From Ascaris suum (lineage: Eukaryota > Nematoda > Chromadorea > Rhabditida > Ascarididae), in contig CM024175.1 of the NCBI GenBank assembly GCA_013433145.1, positions 11,099,914 to 11,163,913 on the forward strand: a stretch of DNA of 64,000 bases, written 5' to 3'. Under the pieces are notes generated by a model that ran no database searches, had not been told where the DNA came from, and was given only the letters and a program-made list of their open reading frames with translations. Every line of letters starts with the position of its first letter. Position 1 is the stretch's first letter. Below, in pieces: positions 41,675 through 62,077 of this stretch. The translations under genes and the position numbers were made by a program.

Positions 41675-44600
41675 CTGGAATGAAAAATAAGACAAACGAA
41701 ATACGAAGAAAGAGAGAGCATTTTTTCTTGTGAAGGGTGGGAGAGGGGGAGAGAAGGGGAGGGAACAGAAATGGGCGGAAGGAGGTGGTAGACGTATCTT
41801 CTTCCAAAGTGTAGCGACTGAAAAGATGTCTGCTTTAAGTTTTGAGCATTACTGTGATGAAGCTTCAATTAATTTCTGTGACTTACTTTTAAATTTTCAT
41901 CCAAAATGAATCAATTTTATGACGTTTATCCCCAGTTGGAGTCTTTCTCGAAATTTGCAATTGATCACAACGTTGAGCATTTCTATAGGAAACTCAATTC
42001 CATCCTCATTTAGTAGCACAAGAAATGAAAAAGAATCTTCACAAAAAAAAAACACGAATTTTATTTACAATAGTTACAATGCAAAAGATAGCAATTAGTT
42101 TATAGAGGCAATTCAAAGATCAATCTCCTCTCCCCTTCTCTCCCTTTTCGTCCATCTCACGTTACTCACAAGGAATTCTATTCATAAGGAAGGTTGGTAA
42201 ACGATGAGCAAAGCGATCGATTATCCTGAATGCGACTACACGTTTGAGACATGCCTTTCGCTCAATAAATGTTTGCAATATACTAATAACGACATTTTGC
42301 AATGATGGAGATTTTATTTAGTACACCGATAACAATGAGGAGAACTTTTCTCATTGCAAATGTTCTCTATTTCATCTCTCAATTCGGCAAAAAAAAAAAC
42401 TTATGCTTTGTACTTCAACAAAACTATATTCCATTATTATATATGCGTGAAAATGCAGTAGAATATATGCTTGAATAAGTGATCGTGCGCCACCTATAAA
42501 CTTAATCGTATGGAATTGTTGGAAGGGAGAAATAGCTATCGGCTTTGTGCTCGTTGCACCTATGTCTTTGCATGGCCTATGAACCTGTTGTTAGGAGAAA
42601 CAGCTTGGAGCTGACTGGTGATAATAATGACATATGAAACAAAAAGTCATTGAGAAATTCTACGATGAGATTAACTAGTAATAGTTCTTGACCACAGTTA
42701 AGTGTACACCGGAAAAACAATATTTTATTCCTTTAGATATTTGCCACATAGTTGAGTATGCAATTTTATAAATGCTTTCCAAAAAAAAAAATTGAACGAT
42801 TTTCATACAAATATGAATTCAGTGAATAAATGCTCAAAACTTGAGAGAATGCCAAAAAATTTTCGATAATGTTTATCTTTCTTTTCAATCGACATAATTT
42901 TATTAAAATTCTTAGTCGATGGTCTATTAAAATTGATTCTGTTAAAATTACTGAAATAGTACAACGGATTTATCTTTCTTCATCTATGAATAGAAAGCAT
43001 CACAAACGGATAGAAAAATCGATTGAAAAAAAGAACGACTTTCAATGAGCGAGCATCGATATGTTATAACGTAGTAAAAGCGAGTGCCGAGTGCCTTTCG
43101 TAAATGTTCTAACGTAAAACATCGATCTACGAGATGATCGGTCACCTTTCAACCAAATATCAAATGATTAGATATAAGAAAAGGCTATCGATTGGTTTTA
43201 TCAGAAAGGAATTTTATTTTTTTTTCAGTTTCTTCTTGTGAGTATGACATTTTCCAATCGTTGAGTACTTATTAAATTATGGATGTGATTGTAATCCAGT
43301 TCAACTAATTGCCTTCCATTATTCCCATTGGAAAAAGCCGTTGCAAGTCTTTCTCAGGTTGAATCGTATGACAGGTGAGCGAATGTGATAGGTACCCTTC
43401 TCTATGGAAAAAGGACTTTTTGGCATCCTTTTTGGCTAAGGAACGGCTATTCTAATGGTGCAGTATAGAATGACTGCTCATATGTTTGCCTTGATTCTAT
43501 TATTCATTACCGTGAAACTTAGAATATGCGATAGGGAAATTGCAAATAAGGCACCAAAAACTCAAGAGAAAAAACGTGAATCGGTATTTCAGTCATAAAA
43601 ATGCCATAAGGACGAAGCGTATCAAGCGAATTTTACGGAATTTTCAGGGCAATTAAAATTTAACGAGGAAATCCTTACAGAAATGCAACATTAACACCTA
43701 TAATTACAATAATGATGATGAACGCCTAAAACAGAATGCAGTTTTCGTTACAAACTTCTGAACCGTGATCAATTGAACAACTTGTGAGGTTAAGCATTGA
43801 TATTTTCTCTCATTGTCCTATTCAATGATTCTCATAAAGAAACCATAAAATATGCATAAAAACATCCAAAAAAAAAGTTGGCGTAAAATTATTTGGTGTT
43901 ATATATGGAACATTTCTATATATTGGATGTGATGGAATGAAAGAAGGAGAAATTTGTCACGTGGGAAAAAAAGGCAACAAAATTTGGCTTGGGGATGATT
44001 TTATCCTGAGGCAAAATACTTGTTGCATAAATATTTCACGAAGAAAGCTTAAGAAGATCAATTGGTCACACTGCTAGCAACGATCACTGTCCCATAAAGA
44101 AATTATTTCCGCTAGGCCATTTAATTACAACGGCAATAACGGAAGGAATAAAAAAAGAGAGAATTTTGTCAAGAAGCAGATTATTTTACAATTTAGTTAA
44201 TTAGTAACTGGTTTACTGCATTAATACAAATAAATTTACCGCATAATTGTCTAAAATACGCACAAGGTTTTACTAAGTTAATCGTATTATAAAGTAATGA
44301 AATTATTGCGCACGTTTTTTTTTAAATTTGTTGAATAAATAATACCTTTGCAGCTAATAATAGAACTAAAATTAGAACGGTGTCATTAAGGATGAATACG
44401 CGAAACGCTCAATTTCCCATATTGAAATAATCAATTTCTCATTCGATTACATCGTTTAATTCAAAAGTTTGTTAGTAGATTGGGAAGAAGCTATAAGTCA
44501 GGATATTAAATCACTGCCATGAATTTCAATTTATTTAATTCATTCTGAAGCTAGCAAACAGGCAACTTTAATGTCGAATTTAATTTAGGCAATCTACATT

Positions 44601-46955
44601 TAATTCTCTTTGAGATCACCGTAGAGTCGATTTATGCTCGCTAAGTTTTTCAACTGAAACTCTATTCAAATTTTCGCACATTTTTTTTTCGGAAATGAAA
44701 CGTTTATTGAATTTGTATGAAACAGGAAACGAGAGGTGAATCTGAGCGAAACACAATTTAAGGCTTCATATTCATCCGTTTAGGTGTGCGCTCACCAAGT
44801 AATCAAATATTTGCATATAGTGATTAACTTATTACTTTATCGACTGCATTTGAGGAATACATTTTTGAATTATACTACATAACTATTTGAAAATTCGTCT
44901 CTAATAGAAATATTAGAATTGCTTTCAAATTAGGTTCACTATGACTATTTTCTCCTATTTCATACATCAATAGAGAAAGGAAAATATGATGAAAATTCCC
45001 CATAATGGTACAGCGCTATAGAAGATTCCAGGTGTTAGCTAAATAAGATTCCAGGTGAGTTAGGCAAAAAGCACCAACAGTAGCAGCAAACTTATCAGAT
45101 TTAAAGCAACAGCTACGATTGAAGAAATAAGTAAGCACTACTTTTAATTTATTCAAATCGCACTAGATGACATTTGTGTATCGATGCATAGACAATACTC
45201 AGTTGTGAAACATCTCAACTAATAATTTTAGTTAGCCAAGAAAACAAAACAACGGATAGAAATATAACCAAATAAATTGCAATATTAAATCGAATTTTTA
45301 TTCGAGTATTTTCCTTAATATTTTATAGAATAAGGATATTGCTATCATTCAACACCTATCACATGACAAAAAATAAACAAATTATTAGGTTTTCTTTTCA
45401 GGAACTTTTGTGTTCATCATTTTTTTTTTTGAAATATACGCTACATTCGCTCTTATTAGTATTACTTAAGAATTTTACGAGTGTATTAAAAAAAATTAAA
45501 ATTGAAGTGAGAAATTGTAAAAATTAGATAAATTCCGCATAAATTCAATCGAAAACAACACAATTGTTTGTGATATTTTCACATGAAAATATGGAGTAAT
45601 GAAATTTCTTTACAACGAAGATTGGAAAAAAAAATTTTTCAACGCTTCTTTTTTCAAAATTTGCTGAAAACTTGAGAAGAATTTATAAAAAATTTTATTG
45701 CTCATATCAGAAAAAAAAAATGCATCAATCCCTCTTTACATTCTTCTGTTGTTCTACTTATCCAACACATCAACGATCGTTTAATTTCACAACGATCATA
45801 AGTGATGCTAACGAACTTTCCACTAAGGAGTTGCAAATTTTCCGAAGCGCTGCACTCTTTCCGAATTTTTGTGAGAATGAACGATAGGGAAAAGAGGGCG
45901 GGATGCAAGTTTTGAATTTGATCAATTCTCCGTTGATGAAGGGGATTTGGCAATGCTTAGAACTTTGGATAATATGTTTGTAAGTTTTTATTTTAGTAGA
46001 GTGGGTACAGCATTAACACCTAGCTTGAACGCTTAAAACCGATTGCTTGAAAAAACTAAAATGCAATACAGATGAATTCACACTAACGAGAAAGCTAAAA
46101 TCCTCTTTCCGTGCTCCCACTCAAAAGTTCAGACAGAAGATTTCGTGGAAAAGTAGGACGATATGAGAAGGGAGTGGAAAGGTCAGACAAGAGGACGAAC
46201 ATCCTGAGGAATAAAAAATTTTTTGCATACGCATAAAAGATGCAAGATTTTGCTGAAAAAAAAAAACGCTCACCTTGTCTAATTATTTATGAAAGCACCT
46301 TAGAATTGCACATTTTTTTTATTGTCGTTTTTTATTTTTTTCAACGCTCTCTCAACAATGGGTCAATCGATAAGATCTATTTATAACATGAATTTGATAC
46401 AAGCATTTCCATAGTTTCATAGTTTCCATAGTGAAAAATTTTACGAAGTTGTAATTTAATTCCTTAATTTTTAAGTTATTTCTCGTCATTTTTATAAATT
46501 CTTATTTAGAATACAAAGCTTCAACATTGAAATAATTTCTCTTTCAATATTATAAAATTATTTTTTGATTAAAATATTTTCCAATAGAATTTTTCAATAA
46601 TTTCTAATTAGTAAGAAATTGAAATATAAATGAGTAATCGACGAATTTATAGAAAACTCGTAAAAAAATTTATTTTCTTTTTAAATTTCTAAATACTATA
46701 AAATTTTTCAATGAAAATTTTTCATCAACTTCAATCATTGCAGTAACTAAATTTTTTAAAGAATATATTTTACGTTTTTAATTTTTCTCTAATAGATTTT
46801 TCGAATCAATGATTTTATCTTAGTGGATGAATTAATCGATGCAATAATATCATTCAATAGAAGGATATTTTGAAGCAGCAAAAATTTTTGAAAGCAATTC
46901 TACAATAGACAATGGCTATACGATTAATCACAAACAGTTATATCGAAGTGAACAA

Positions 46956-47020
46956 TAATTGGCTCCTAATTGGCTCCTACGATTGATTTCATTAATTGGC
47001 TCCTAATTGGCTCCTACGAT
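46956..47020 (+). repeat. Nested repeat of AATTGGCTCCT
   Basis: AATTGGCTCCT occurs four times as two pairs, each pair followed by ACGAT and separated by about 11 bases. This is a duplicated dimer, so two rounds of duplication are likely. It is intergenic. Confidence 0.9.
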
Positions 47021-48142
47021 CGAATCATTTTTTGTATTAATAAATATCACTTTTTTAATTCATATATATATATTATACCGTTAACACTCCGTTCCTATAC
47101 ATTGAAAACCTACGCAAAAACTTCATCAGCTATATATTATTGCTGAGAATTAACCGTACATTAATTGATAAATAATCAACGACTTAATTGAACGCTTAAA
47201 TCAGCAATGACTCATTTTCTGTTTATTTCCATCGCAAAGAAAAAAAAAATTGGAAAAGCACAACAATGACAAAAAACAATCTGCACATTTTAGAATTCAA
47301 CGAAAAAGGCGTGCTGATTGTATTTTTTGGTTTACGATATACTAAATAGCAATGAAAAACAAATACAAATAGATATCGATGAAGCATTGATGATATGTGT
47401 ATTTTATGTGTGCTAGATGCTTGCCTAGCAAGAAAGTACAAGGTTATTTTTGCACTTCCCTTCACTTACCACTTTAAAGCATGTGAAAATATCATCGAAT
47501 ACTACAAACCTAGCTTGCCTTATCTAATTGATGATGCTCGTATTGATTTTTAAGTGTTAGTAGAAAGCATTTTGAGATTACATATTAAAAGTTAGTCGGG
47601 CATTTTTTAAGCTACGCTTAAGCATATGTGAGGAAACGGATTTTATTGAAAAAAAAAGAATAAAGAAGAAAAAAAATTAAGAAAAAGATAAAGATGCTAG
47701 ACGGCTGTCAATAAATTTTAAAGATGATAAAGCTCATACAGTCAAGTGGAATTCAAAATTATGTATTTGAAATTTATAGTATAGTAATTTTAGGTAATAC
47801 TACGTTGCTAACATTCTACTGTCACTATGGATATCATTAACACTACACACCTGTTTCTTATATTGGCTTTGATCATTGAGTGCTCTTGAATTCCGACTTC
47901 TCAACAATCGACGTTCATATCGTCAATATCACTTAAGAGAAATGTTGGATTCTCGGCCACGAAAAATCTGAAAGCCTCTTAATTTCGGGTCTTCCGATCG
48001 CAATTTTCTTTGTGATTTTAAGTCTTCCTAGAAAATGTCATGCTTAACAAAGAAATTTTTTATTATAATGTGCGCTTCTCGTTTCTGCTTAGCGCATGCT
48101 AGATGACAACTAGGGTGTTATGATAGCAGATTTCTTCTCCAG

Positions 48143-48941
48143 GTAGTAGCACCTAATACAGCGCTGGACATGTCGTCCGAGGAGTACCCTAGTCAAGTTC
48201 CTAGAGATAAGATCTGCGAATACCTAGGCAACCAGGTTGATTAACTCACCTAATATCGCCGATGAGCGTATAGTTAATCAGGATGCGTTTACTGCTATCG
48301 ATTGGATCTATAATTCGATATGAAATTCAAATCAACAGATGGGGGCGCTGAGATGGACAGCAATTCAATATTCAACAATTCAGGGAAGAAATGAATTTAC
48401 TGACACATTTTGCTTATCAATCGCCTTAACCATTCAAGGCTCTTTCTCCCATTCTACATTTTAAAAACTTTATGGCACACTTCCATTCATTACTATCACT
48501 CCACTTCTTAGCAGATCAATAGGACGTATGACAGCATAATGGCATAGAAGGACATCGGATGAACTTATCACTACCAGAGGTGCGAACTTTACCGCGTTGG
48601 ATCGATTACTGCGGGATTTGAATGTTATTCACTCGTGTCATGAAATCATGGATAAGTGTCCTCCTCCCTTCTACCTTGCCGTATATAAATATTTAGCTTA
48701 CCCTAAGAACTATATTGCAAAGGTGGAACATAGAGAAAATATCTTGTGAGAATAAGCTCTACATAATGAACAACAAGGATCGCAATGCGTTGCATCTATC
48801 CTTTGCGAGTTTCCTTTAGGGAATGAAGTGGGATACTTGTTCTGTGAATCGCATTTAGGTGCACTTTTGCCTATGTCAACAATTCAATCATGTGGTATGT
48901 CTTTCGTACCATTAAAGCAATCACAGTGGTGTTTAATTTGA
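48143..48941 (+). pseudogene. Broken coding-like cluster, possible retroelement or gene relic
   Basis: Four plus-strand fragments follow one another in different frames in a GC-richer patch. 48143-48244 follows a TTTCTTCTCCAG acceptor and includes MSSEEYPSQVPRDKICEYLG. About 48228-48330 includes ADERIVNQDAFTAIDWIYN. 48540-48749 is open for 69 codons and includes TTRGANFTALDRLLRDLNVI. 48756-48941 is open for 61 codons and includes CEFPLGNEVGYLFCESHLGA. The RGANFTALDRLLRD stretch faintly recalls the G-x-N-F motif of retroviral-type integrases (BEL/Pao class), but no catalytic residues are visible. Frame changes and stops between fragments suggest decay. The minus strand has open frames too. Confidence 0.3.
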
Positions 48942-51478
48942 TCATGTGCTAATGGTAATACTCATGGTTAGAACGGAATATCGATGCAGAGAAGCGGCTT
49001 CTGCAATAAAGTTGAACCAATTTGATATAGGTGGAGCGGTCGATATTTTTCATTTTCCTCAAAAAAAAATCTCATTTGAATAGAAATTTTGAAATATGCG
49101 TGATGAAAATTACAGAAAAAAAAGTTCACAATTATGAAAACGAGGACCGATTTTTTAAAATAAGATATCATATCAAAAAGATTTAGGTGAGAAAGAAAAA
49201 TTTAAACTGCATATTTGAATCCATAAGGAAACGTTCTATAAGAAATTAGCTGTCTTTTTCCATGTTTTTAATGCCTTTTAAGATCCATCAATATTTGTTT
49301 TCCTTTGATTTTCTCTGTTAGTAGCGGGTAGATTTGTTTCTCTTTTTTTTTTTACTTCCTTCTCATCTTTTTCATTTTTCTCCACCTTTTTTTTCCAATA
49401 TTTTCCAGTAGAAGAACTATCTTTTCAAGTTACAGTTGCAGCAGTAGATCAAGATCAATAGCTATTATTTTAGTTAAATTGTTTCAAGCCAATAGCTAGA
49501 GTTATTCATGCTTTTACTCTGATTTCCCCCTTAGAAGTTTTACAGTGCGCATTTAAATGAGATCTATTTCTTTCTGCTTATCGATATTATAGTCGAATTA
49601 GGTGATTGATGACAACGTTGTAAAGTTGAAATATTCTGCCATTAAAAATTCCGTCGGCCATCCTTGCTCTTCGAAAATAAACCTGAAATTGCGCAAAAGC
49701 CTGAGAGCGTTTGACACAGACATAAATTTAACGAGCATTTGAAAATTTTTTTGATTTGAGCTAATAGATTGCTACTCAAAAAAGCTAATAATACAACATT
49801 GTGTTATAAGTTTCCTTTTGAGTGTTGTAGTTTTTTAAATTTTATGATGAAAGTTTATAATTTGCATGAAATATGTCAGAAATATTTTACAGTTTATCCT
49901 CTATTTTTAGATATCATTTAAGAACCTCATAAGCATATAACGCGGAAAATTCCACAGTTGTTAACTCATGGAACATTTTCAATAATAATATGACCATCGT
50001 TTGTGCTTGTCCTCTTTCCGTAACGAGAAATGAAAAGCCGCTCGTGAGTCACTTGACATTTCTCAATATGCATAGTGGGGTTATTAGTTGGCAAATTGTT
50101 TAGTCAGGTGAATGTCCTACAAAAACGCATATCACATCAGCTTTTCTTCTATATGTCTGAACTTCTTCTCGAGGTAAGGAGAGAGAAAGATTACATTATC
50201 AGTCGATATTCAAATATCACCTAATATTTTTAAATATTAGCGAATATTTCGAAGTGGTGAATATTAAATTAACACATAAATCACATTTCATCTACATATG
50301 CTGAATAAGCAACCACTGTTATTTGCTTATGAATATTACGTTCTTATCATCGTACAAATGAATCAATGCTGATAATTGCGCGTTCTCTTTTAGCACATCG
50401 TCTAGAAAGTTCTAAAGCCCATAATATAAATAAGACCTAGAAACTTGAAAGAATTATAAGCAAATCCCTCCTTTCTCGGCTCTTTAGCTTTCCGTTTGAT
50501 TATACCTGTCCCTGTGTTGAAATATGCGAAGCCAAACAGTCTATAAAAAAATGTCCAATGTAATGCCTTTCAAAAAAAAAAAAAGAAATTTCCAACAGAC
50601 AGAAAGAAATCCGCATTATTTAAATACTTGCTGAAAGGAAATCTTACACTAGTCTTTACTCGGTTGTATTCGAAAAATTGAATTGAACGTTTATCAGAGA
50701 GAACATATTCTTCTTATAGCCTCGGGCACATCAAGATGAAAGATGCTATATTCGTCAATTGCACTCAGATAATTAGGAGAAGTTGAATTTCGTTCGACTT
50801 TCTGCTGCTATAAATGAATAAAATCATAACTCATGTCTAATTGTTGAGAATGAGTTTTTCCGATGAACGATAGAAATTTATGTGTTGAGTGAAATCGATC
50901 ACAACAATTCTAATAAATTTACTCTATTCAATGCAATCACAATTTCAAAACCGTCACAAATCACTCCACCAAAGTTTTCATAAATGAATGAAAAATTTAA
51001 AAATCGCATAGAAAAACAAATTTAAATAGTCATCAGTGCACTATATGGAAGTTGTTTTTAAGGTGTTATTCAATGTTAGGCGCTTCAACTAATATGAGCG
51101 CTTATCAGTCGATTTCTTTTCACTACTTATCAATCTATTTCAAATTCTATATCATTGATTACAATCAGTGATTGATTATTGATTATATAGTTAATGCAAC
51201 TTTATATAGTTAAATATAGGAATATGTTACAGTTTACTGAAGTCATAAAGTTCACATTACAATTTATTTAAGTCGTAACGTGTGATGAAATTCGCAATAG
51301 AAAACTTGCCTCCTTTTAACTTTAGAAAATAATCACATCAAGTGAAAACACTTCGAAAATGAATATTTTCGTAATTTACGCTTGCGAATATCTTACTCCT
51401 CGGTAATGAGTGCTGCTCTTTTATGAAAAAGAAAAATAAACGTTTAAAAACTCTTGCATTTAATTTATAGATTTACTG

Positions 51479-51615
<137 letters not shown>

Positions 51616-54580
51616 TTTAATTTATAATATAAAATAGTGAGATTTTCGGATATATGAGTGAATGGGAAATGAAGAAGTGATTTGTTTTCTTCTGAGAATT
51701 GGATGGATGAAGTATAATCGATCTTTTAAATGTATATGCATAGTATGAAGAAAAAAAAATTCGATGGAAGAACGACATTTTTAGCAGAATTATTTGATGA
51801 ATATAGGCGATAATGCTGAAAGTTGCTGCAGGCAAAAAACTATTAGAAGTGAATGACTCATAAACAATCATCGAGAGTACCTCGAACCCGAAAGCGATCG
51901 AATCATATTAAGTGAGGCAATAAATGTTTATTACTTCGTCTATTCATTCGGCTACAACAAGTCAACAACTATAATGATCGTTCTTATTTATCATGTTATG
52001 TTTCTCGATTCATATAAGCTGCTCTCAACTAGCTACGACGACTAGCAATTAGAGAGCATCGTTCTCCTCTATCGTGTATTCCCAGTTGTTAAATTTTATC
52101 AAATCCTTTTATTCTTCTCACTAATCATATAACACTCACAAATAATAAAGTGATCATTGCAACGAAGATTTCTTAAAATTCAATAAGCAATTATTTGCAA
52201 GATACATCGATAAAGCGATCATCACGAATAAATTTGATTAGTAATTAAAAATATGCGTTTTTTTTTTTTACTTCATCATTTACATACTTGAACTCGCGTA
52301 GCATTTTGGAAGGAAATATTTTAATGTGAAAACAAATAAGAATATACTCTGAATAGGAGGAGAAAATGTGTAATTTTATCAATTCTATTGAATGCGCTGC
52401 AAAAGTATTAACTCTAAGGAAATGTTCTAAATTATATTCGAAACCGTGAAGAAATTATCATCTAACCGGAAAGAAATTTCTTCGCAGCTGAAGTGTTGCA
52501 ACAAAAAAAAATTTTAAACTGTTCAAATTTTTGCGAATATTTCATAATGAGGCTGCTCCTGAATATTTGAAAAAAACTCTCTCCAGAGAAGCTTCCTAGG
52601 TTGAAGAATTTCGGTCGTTATTATATTTCAAAAAAAAAGTGAGATTTTCGGATTTCCTTTGCGCATTGGGCGAAATTGACGAGGTTTTAAAACCATCCTC
52701 GTACATAAAGTTTTGAGAAGCCTTTTTTTTCTCCTACATGCACTCCTTCGCCTTTTCCAGCTCCGCTGTCTCAGCCACTCACCCTCCAACGAAAATCTTT
52801 CCTTCTTGACGCAGTTGAAACGTTATAGCTTCCAGCAAAGACGCAAAGCTAAATTCTCCAGATACAGCCTATCTCGATTTGAAATATGCTTGCAAGGGGT
52901 GGGGGGGGGGGGGGTCAGACAGACAGAAGGGATAGCAGACGATAGTAAACGGTTTTTCTAGGGATAATCAGTATTTGGGACAAAAAGTAAATGATGACGG
53001 TCAAGTAAATAATATGTGTTGCAATAACACGTGTACATTACGATTAATCGTTATTATTTGAATTATGAGAGTTTATAGTGTTCTAGAGTTGCTAAGGAAT
53101 TGCTCTCATCATACTAAAAATAATTTTCATAGTTAGTCCATTTACAGGTTGAAGTATATCTATTCATCAATCATTTCAATGGATCATAACGAAAAATATC
53201 TGCAAAAACACCTTTGATCGTCATAATTTCGTATAACAAATTCGTTCGTTTCGAAATTGTGGAAAAAAAAGTGACATAAATAATAAAATATTTTATTCGA
53301 TTATCGCAAAGTTTTATTGCAAAACTATCTTTAAAAAAATAGGTAATATAATGAGAACGCAACACAATCATCATAAGAAATATTCAATTTCGATAGAATC
53401 TCTGAAACAAATATACAATAGTAAAAAATTAGAATAAGCGGAGAAACATACTGAAGTAGCGGCTAATTTATTCATCATTGCATATCGCTCATTTTATCAG
53501 TTGGTTTCATAAATTGCTAACAGGAAGGAAAATATGCAAAATTACGTGTCTTCAATCAAACCGATTGCCTATACAAGCCTTCAAAAACATAGTTTTTCTT
53601 TGAACCAACTGGTGTAAACCAAAGATCTGACTGATGGAAACAGAAAAAGAAAATCAATGGTTGTGATGAGTATAGAAATTTTTTGCTCCTTTTAAAGTTA
53701 ATATATTCTAATAAAATTAAAATGATGGATGGAAATGAATGTGGAATGGAATGTCACCCTATGCTATACCTAATATTCACATTGTAATTGAAATTTCAGT
53801 GGTTCACCAGTTGAAACCACCGAACAGGTAACCAAACACAGACACACGAATGCATTTCCTTGTAAATGACATCATAATAATATACTAGTGGGAAGCAAAT
53901 CTGCAAAAGCGCATAGAAATACACTTTATATAAGAAAATCTTCGATAGTAGAGGGAAGTTTTGATATAAACCTGTAATTAGAGACATCGTATAACGAATG
54001 AAATGTAGAAAAAGCAGTTGAGATCCATAATGATGATTTATGATTTCTCTTGAGATAACCATGCTTGTTTACTCGACGTTAATGAAATGCTTTCACTTGC
54101 TTACTTATGCTTCAATTGTACGAACTTACGATCCTCGATATAGGTCTAACGACATAATACCACACCAATTTACGAGCTTTTTTTCGTCAAACGTATCTCA
54201 AAACAACGACAACCTTCTACGAGCTATAGCAAACTAATATATAAATGTGACCAAATGCAAGAAATAGTATAGTACGATTGAAATGGAAGACAAATTCTAC
54301 ATAACAATGCAGCTGTCAATTAAGAATAAGGGTAGTATTTACGGAAGGATATAATCGGAAGATTCTAGTTCATAGAAGCATAGAGGAAGAGGTAGACGAT
54401 TTAAATTGTCAGGAACAACTGACTACTGAATTAATAATTGCAGTTTTATATAATCACGATTAACAATAAATACTGGATCATCAAGAATATCACTATTGAA
54501 ATGGAAATTAATAGCACATTTATTAATGAGACAAATTTCCTTGGCTAATATATGCATATTATTTACAAAATAATAAACAT

Positions 54581-55852
<1,272 letters not shown>

Positions 55853-56650
55853 CTAAAGAGATAGAAGTTCGTTTAAATATTGAAACAAACTTGCGATTTG
55901 AAAAAAAAAAATTCTTATTTTTCAAAGAATTATCAATATTTTCCAATTTTTCCAATTTTTCGAAAATTCAGATTTCTTATGAAAATATAATAATACATCA
56001 CAGTTTAAAATTGGCATTTTTAATTTTCTTTTAATCTTATCATCAATTCATTCTATAAGAAAATAGGCCGGACGAGTTCTTTCACGTCATTTAAAATCAC
56101 TGCGTTTCTTAATGAAAACCTCAAGTTTCGGTTATCGAAAACCCATATTACGAGAATAAATCTGCTGATATATCTTACTTGGGAAAACACCTTGTTAATA
56201 ATTTTAGGACTGCAAATAGAAGGTTTCAAGTGGAAATTTGCCTAAAACAGATGGTCAGGTGAAATTGTGGACTTATCGGCACTCCTCGTCGATCCCATAT
56301 CGATATCAAAGGCGAACGAACAATGAATGTTTAATATAAATACAAGCTTTTCGAGCACTTATAGTGGTTAATGATTTATCAGGAATCATGGCACAAAAAA
56401 ATTAAAGCATATGCTCTGAAGAAGATAAAATAACCATCTCGGAAGCTTAAATTAGGAATCATGACCAGTCGCATAGTGATGCTTATATTGTTGAAACGAT
56501 GCACATTTGTTGCAGCTGTTTTTTCTCTCATATATGTGTACGTGTCTGCGTTTGTATATGTCTGTCTGTCTGTGTCTATGTTCGAAGAAGACAAAGCTGA
56601 CGAGTTGTCTCGTTCTTGGGATGTGAAAACATCCATCACTAGAAAAACCT

Positions 56651-56917
56651 TTATTGTTGATTGCTTATCAAATGAGTTCTAGCAATTTCAAACCTTTTCG
56701 CAGGCTCCTCATTAATAACATTTGCATTCGACACAGATTTCTTGATAATATTTTTGATGAAATTTCGTTGACGATTAGTGGGCGGAATGAGCGAAAAATT
56801 TGACGCAAATGAGCGATTGGTGTTGTTTCGAGTTGTTAGAGAAGATTGGCAAGAAATTCGCAGTATAACATTAGCAGTTAATGTTGCTCGTATAAAAGTG
56901 CTCAACGAGATGAACAT
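56651..56917 (-). CDS. Candidate 88-aa protein with mitochondrial-type N-terminus
   Basis: The ATG is four bases after a TTCATTTTAG acceptor. The single-exon frame ends at a TAA that is itself part of an AATAAA. The N-terminus (MFISLSTFIRATLTANVILR) lacks acidic residues and is rich in Ser, Thr and Arg, like a mitochondrial presequence. The rest is basic, with INEEPAKRFEIARTHL near the end. Alternatively a GTTTGA donor at 56693 would make it the first exon of the gene at 54581-55852, but I found no middle exon with matching phases. Confidence 0.33.
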   Translation of the reverse strand: MFISLSTFIRATLTANVILRISCQSSLTTRNNTNRSFASNFSLIPPTNRQRNFIKNIIKKSVSNANVINEEPAKRFEIARTHLISNQQ

Positions 56918-56921
56918 TCAT

Positions 56922-60040
<3,119 letters not shown>

Positions 60041-60646
60041 CTAAACTTGAATGGCAGTTTGTGGTTAAACTAGAGAACATCGCTTATCGTGGCCATAAGA
60101 ATTCTTTCACTTAGAGCAGTACTAGTGAATATATTCTCATTCTATGGAACATCCATATTAAAAAGGCGTATATAGGCCAGCATACTCCACTATATTATTT
60201 AAAAATGTTGGTTGCGAAGCTCTACTATAATTGCTAAGCTCAATATTTTGGAATGAGAATTTTTTTTTAAAATTGCAGTGCTGTCGAAATATTTGTTGAT
60301 TTAAGAATAGTATAACGATGGTAAAACCTTTTTTCAACGAAACTATTATAGACTCGAATGCATATAAAGATTTCATTTCGAACAAGTCTAAGTGATATTC
60401 AATTGATTATTCTTGGAATTTTTTTTGCTGGCATACATTTAAGGTGACTGCAGTAGAGATTCACTGTCTCTAAGTCTCCGATACATATTTTAGTATTAAA
60501 AAATATTTCCGAATATTGAATATCAAAAGGATGTGAGGATGCTATATCTCGAAATATTCGTAGGTTTAAAAAAAATATAATATAATAAAATTCGGTAATA
60601 TTCCAACGAATTTTCTAAGATACAAATGTTATAAACAGATGTCAAC

Positions 60647-60764
60647 CTGTGGGACTATAGAAATGAGGCGTTCGATGTACGAGATTGCGTCATGTCGATG
60701 TGCTATTTCAGCATTCACAACGGTCACTTTGTTAATTGTTTCTTTTCGATATAGTGCACAATTT
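60647..60764 (-). CDS. Candidate internal or terminal exon
   Basis: After CTCTCAACAG the frame with one carried base runs 39 codons: YRKETINKVTVVNAEIAHRH then DAISYIERLISIVPQ. It may end at a weak GTTGAC donor, or read on five codons to TAA at 60629. It probably belongs to the gene at 59512-60040, but its phase-0 end does not fit that gene's next exon directly, so a middle exon or a separate gene is needed. A plus-strand 52-codon frame starting at 60639 covers the same bases. Confidence 0.33.
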
Positions 60765-62077
<1,313 letters not shown>

